Assembly (NCBI GenBank): GCA_900544445.1 | Contig: UQVK01000137.1 | Location: forward strand, 1 to 5,808 | Direction: 5' to 3' | Length of the DNA: 5,808 nucleotides | Origin: an uncultured Lachnospiraceae bacterium | Lineage (GTDB): Bacteria > Bacillota > Clostridia > Lachnospirales > Lachnospiraceae | Shown here: positions 5,194 to 5,808 of the stretch, one piece after another | How the letters are laid out: each line of letters opens with the position of its first letter | Numbering within the stretch: position 1 is the first letter of the stretch | The notes under the pieces: generated by a model | What the model saw: only the letters and a program-made list of their open reading frames with translations | What the model was told of the DNA's origin: nothing | Databases searched by the model: none | Position numbers and translations under genes: made by a program

Positions 5194-5808
5194 TTATACG
5201 TCCTTTTTTGACAGGCGGTTCCCTTTTGCCGGGCCGGCCTGCCCTTCACAGAATCTGCGCATACGCAGGAAGCTTTCCGGCTCCGGAGCGACGACGCTTC
5301 TTTCACTGAGACCGGAGAAAAACCCGTCCAGAGGCGGAAACTCCAGACGGAAGGCGTGCAATAACTGGGAGCGGACGCCCGCCTTCCGGAAGCGCCGGTT
5401 GACGGCTTCGTTTCCGTAACGCACATCCCCGATGAGGGGAAAGCCCAGCGCCGCCATCTGGGCGCGGATCTGGTGGGTCTTTCCGGTGAAAAGCTCCACC
5501 TCCAGGCAGGAGCAGTCCTCATAGGCTTCCAGAAGCCGCCATCCCGTGCGGACGGGAACCGCTCTGGAGTCGGCAGGTTTTTTTTCATAGATTCTGACCT
5601 GATTGCTGTTTTCTTCCCGCAGGAGCCAGCTTTCCGCCAGTCCTTCGGCAGGAGGTTTCCCTGCGACGAAGAGCCGGTAGAATTTGTGCAGGTTCCGGTC
5701 CCGGATCAGCTCGCTCATCTTCTGGCTCCCGGCCAGCGTTTTCCCGCAGATGACAAGGCCGCTGGTGTTTCTGTCCAAACGGTTGCAGACGGAAGGACGG
5801 AAGGTGGA
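5194..5808 (-). CDS. RluA-family 23S rRNA-type pseudouridine synthase, 5' end cut by window
   Basis: The visible 204 residues are the C-terminal catalytic part of an RluA-family pseudouridine synthase, which turns specific uridines in RNA into pseudouridine. The frame is open to the window edge, so the start and any N-terminal S4 domain lie beyond 5808. Counting from the edge, NRLDRNTSGL at 9-18 is the family signature with catalytic Asp12. HKFYRLFVAG at 41-50 supplies the conserved Tyr. LFTGKTHQIRAQMAALG at 106-122 and GDVRYG at 127-132 are the TGxTHQIR and GDxxYG motifs, and LLHAFRLEFP is at 149-158. The VCNRLDRNTSGL form recalls RluC/RluD-type clostridial proteins, but the target site cannot be assigned. 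A TTG at 5778 inside the signature could be mistaken for a start; it encodes the Leu of RLDR. The stop at 5196-5194 is 2 bases before recU, so the two are surely cotranscribed. Confidence 0.92.
   Translation of the reverse strand, partial: STFRPSVCNRLDRNTSGLVICGKTLAGSQKMSELIRDRNLHKFYRLFVAGKPPAEGLAESWLLREENSNQVRIYEKKPADSRAVPVRTGWRLLEAYEDCSCLEVELFTGKTHQIRAQMAALGFPLIGDVRYGNEAVNRRFRKAGVRSQLLHAFRLEFPPLDGFFSGLSERSVVAPEPESFLRMRRFCEGQAGPAKGNRLSKKDV
5201..5206 (-). promoter_or_regulatory. Ribosome binding site of recU, inside the rluA-like gene
   Basis: AAAGGA within the last codons of the upstream gene lies 9 bases before the recU ATG. Translation of recU therefore probably depends on, or is helped by, ribosomes finishing the pseudouridine synthase. 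Confidence 0.6.

Noticed and set aside
5776..5778. Start of the pseudouridine synthase at 5778
   Set aside because: The codon is TTG encoding the Leu of the RLDR catalytic motif. The frame stays open with family-like residues (FRPSVCNR) to the window edge, so the gene is simply cut.

Overview
The window looks like ordinary chromosomal DNA from a Clostridia bacterium, most likely Lachnospiraceae or a close relative. Three things suggest this: a Firmicutes-type RecU resolvase, a short HisG paired with HisZ, and strong AGGAGG-type ribosome binding sites. A HisF-like start follows hisB in a place where, from memory of the family, such clostridia carry a HisIE protein with an extra N-terminal barrel domain. 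All recognised genes lie on the minus strand, so transcription runs from high to low coordinates. The coding regions are fairly GC-rich, while the one real intergenic gap (4004-4102) is clearly AT-rich.

In order of transcription, positions 5808-4103 hold a tightly packed housekeeping cluster. It contains the 3' part of an RluA-family pseudouridine synthase gene (its start is outside the window), recU starting 2 bases after the rluA-like stop, and a NUDIX hydrolase gene 21 bases after recU. No rho-independent terminator is visible after the NUDIX gene.

Positions 4102-4004 hold a plausible sigma-A promoter and a short leader of about 60 bases. The leader contains a perfect 8-bp inverted repeat just upstream of the hisZ ribosome binding site. 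It is too short for a histidine T-box. From 4003 down to position 1 runs a histidine biosynthesis operon: hisZ, hisG (short form), hisD, hisB, then the first 51 codons of a HisF-related gene cut by the window edge. HisZ and HisG together form the feedback-controlled ATP phosphoribosyltransferase of step 1. HisB performs the imidazoleglycerol-phosphate dehydration and HisD the last two oxidations. The genes for the middle steps (hisI/E, A, H, F, C) are not in the window, though the truncated last gene may be the start of a HisIE fusion.

I found no mobile element, CRISPR array, RNA gene or clearly novel system. The two points most worth following are the HisF-like domain that has lost both signature catalytic residues, and the inverted repeat in the his leader. 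No stretch longer than 300 bases lacks a gene.
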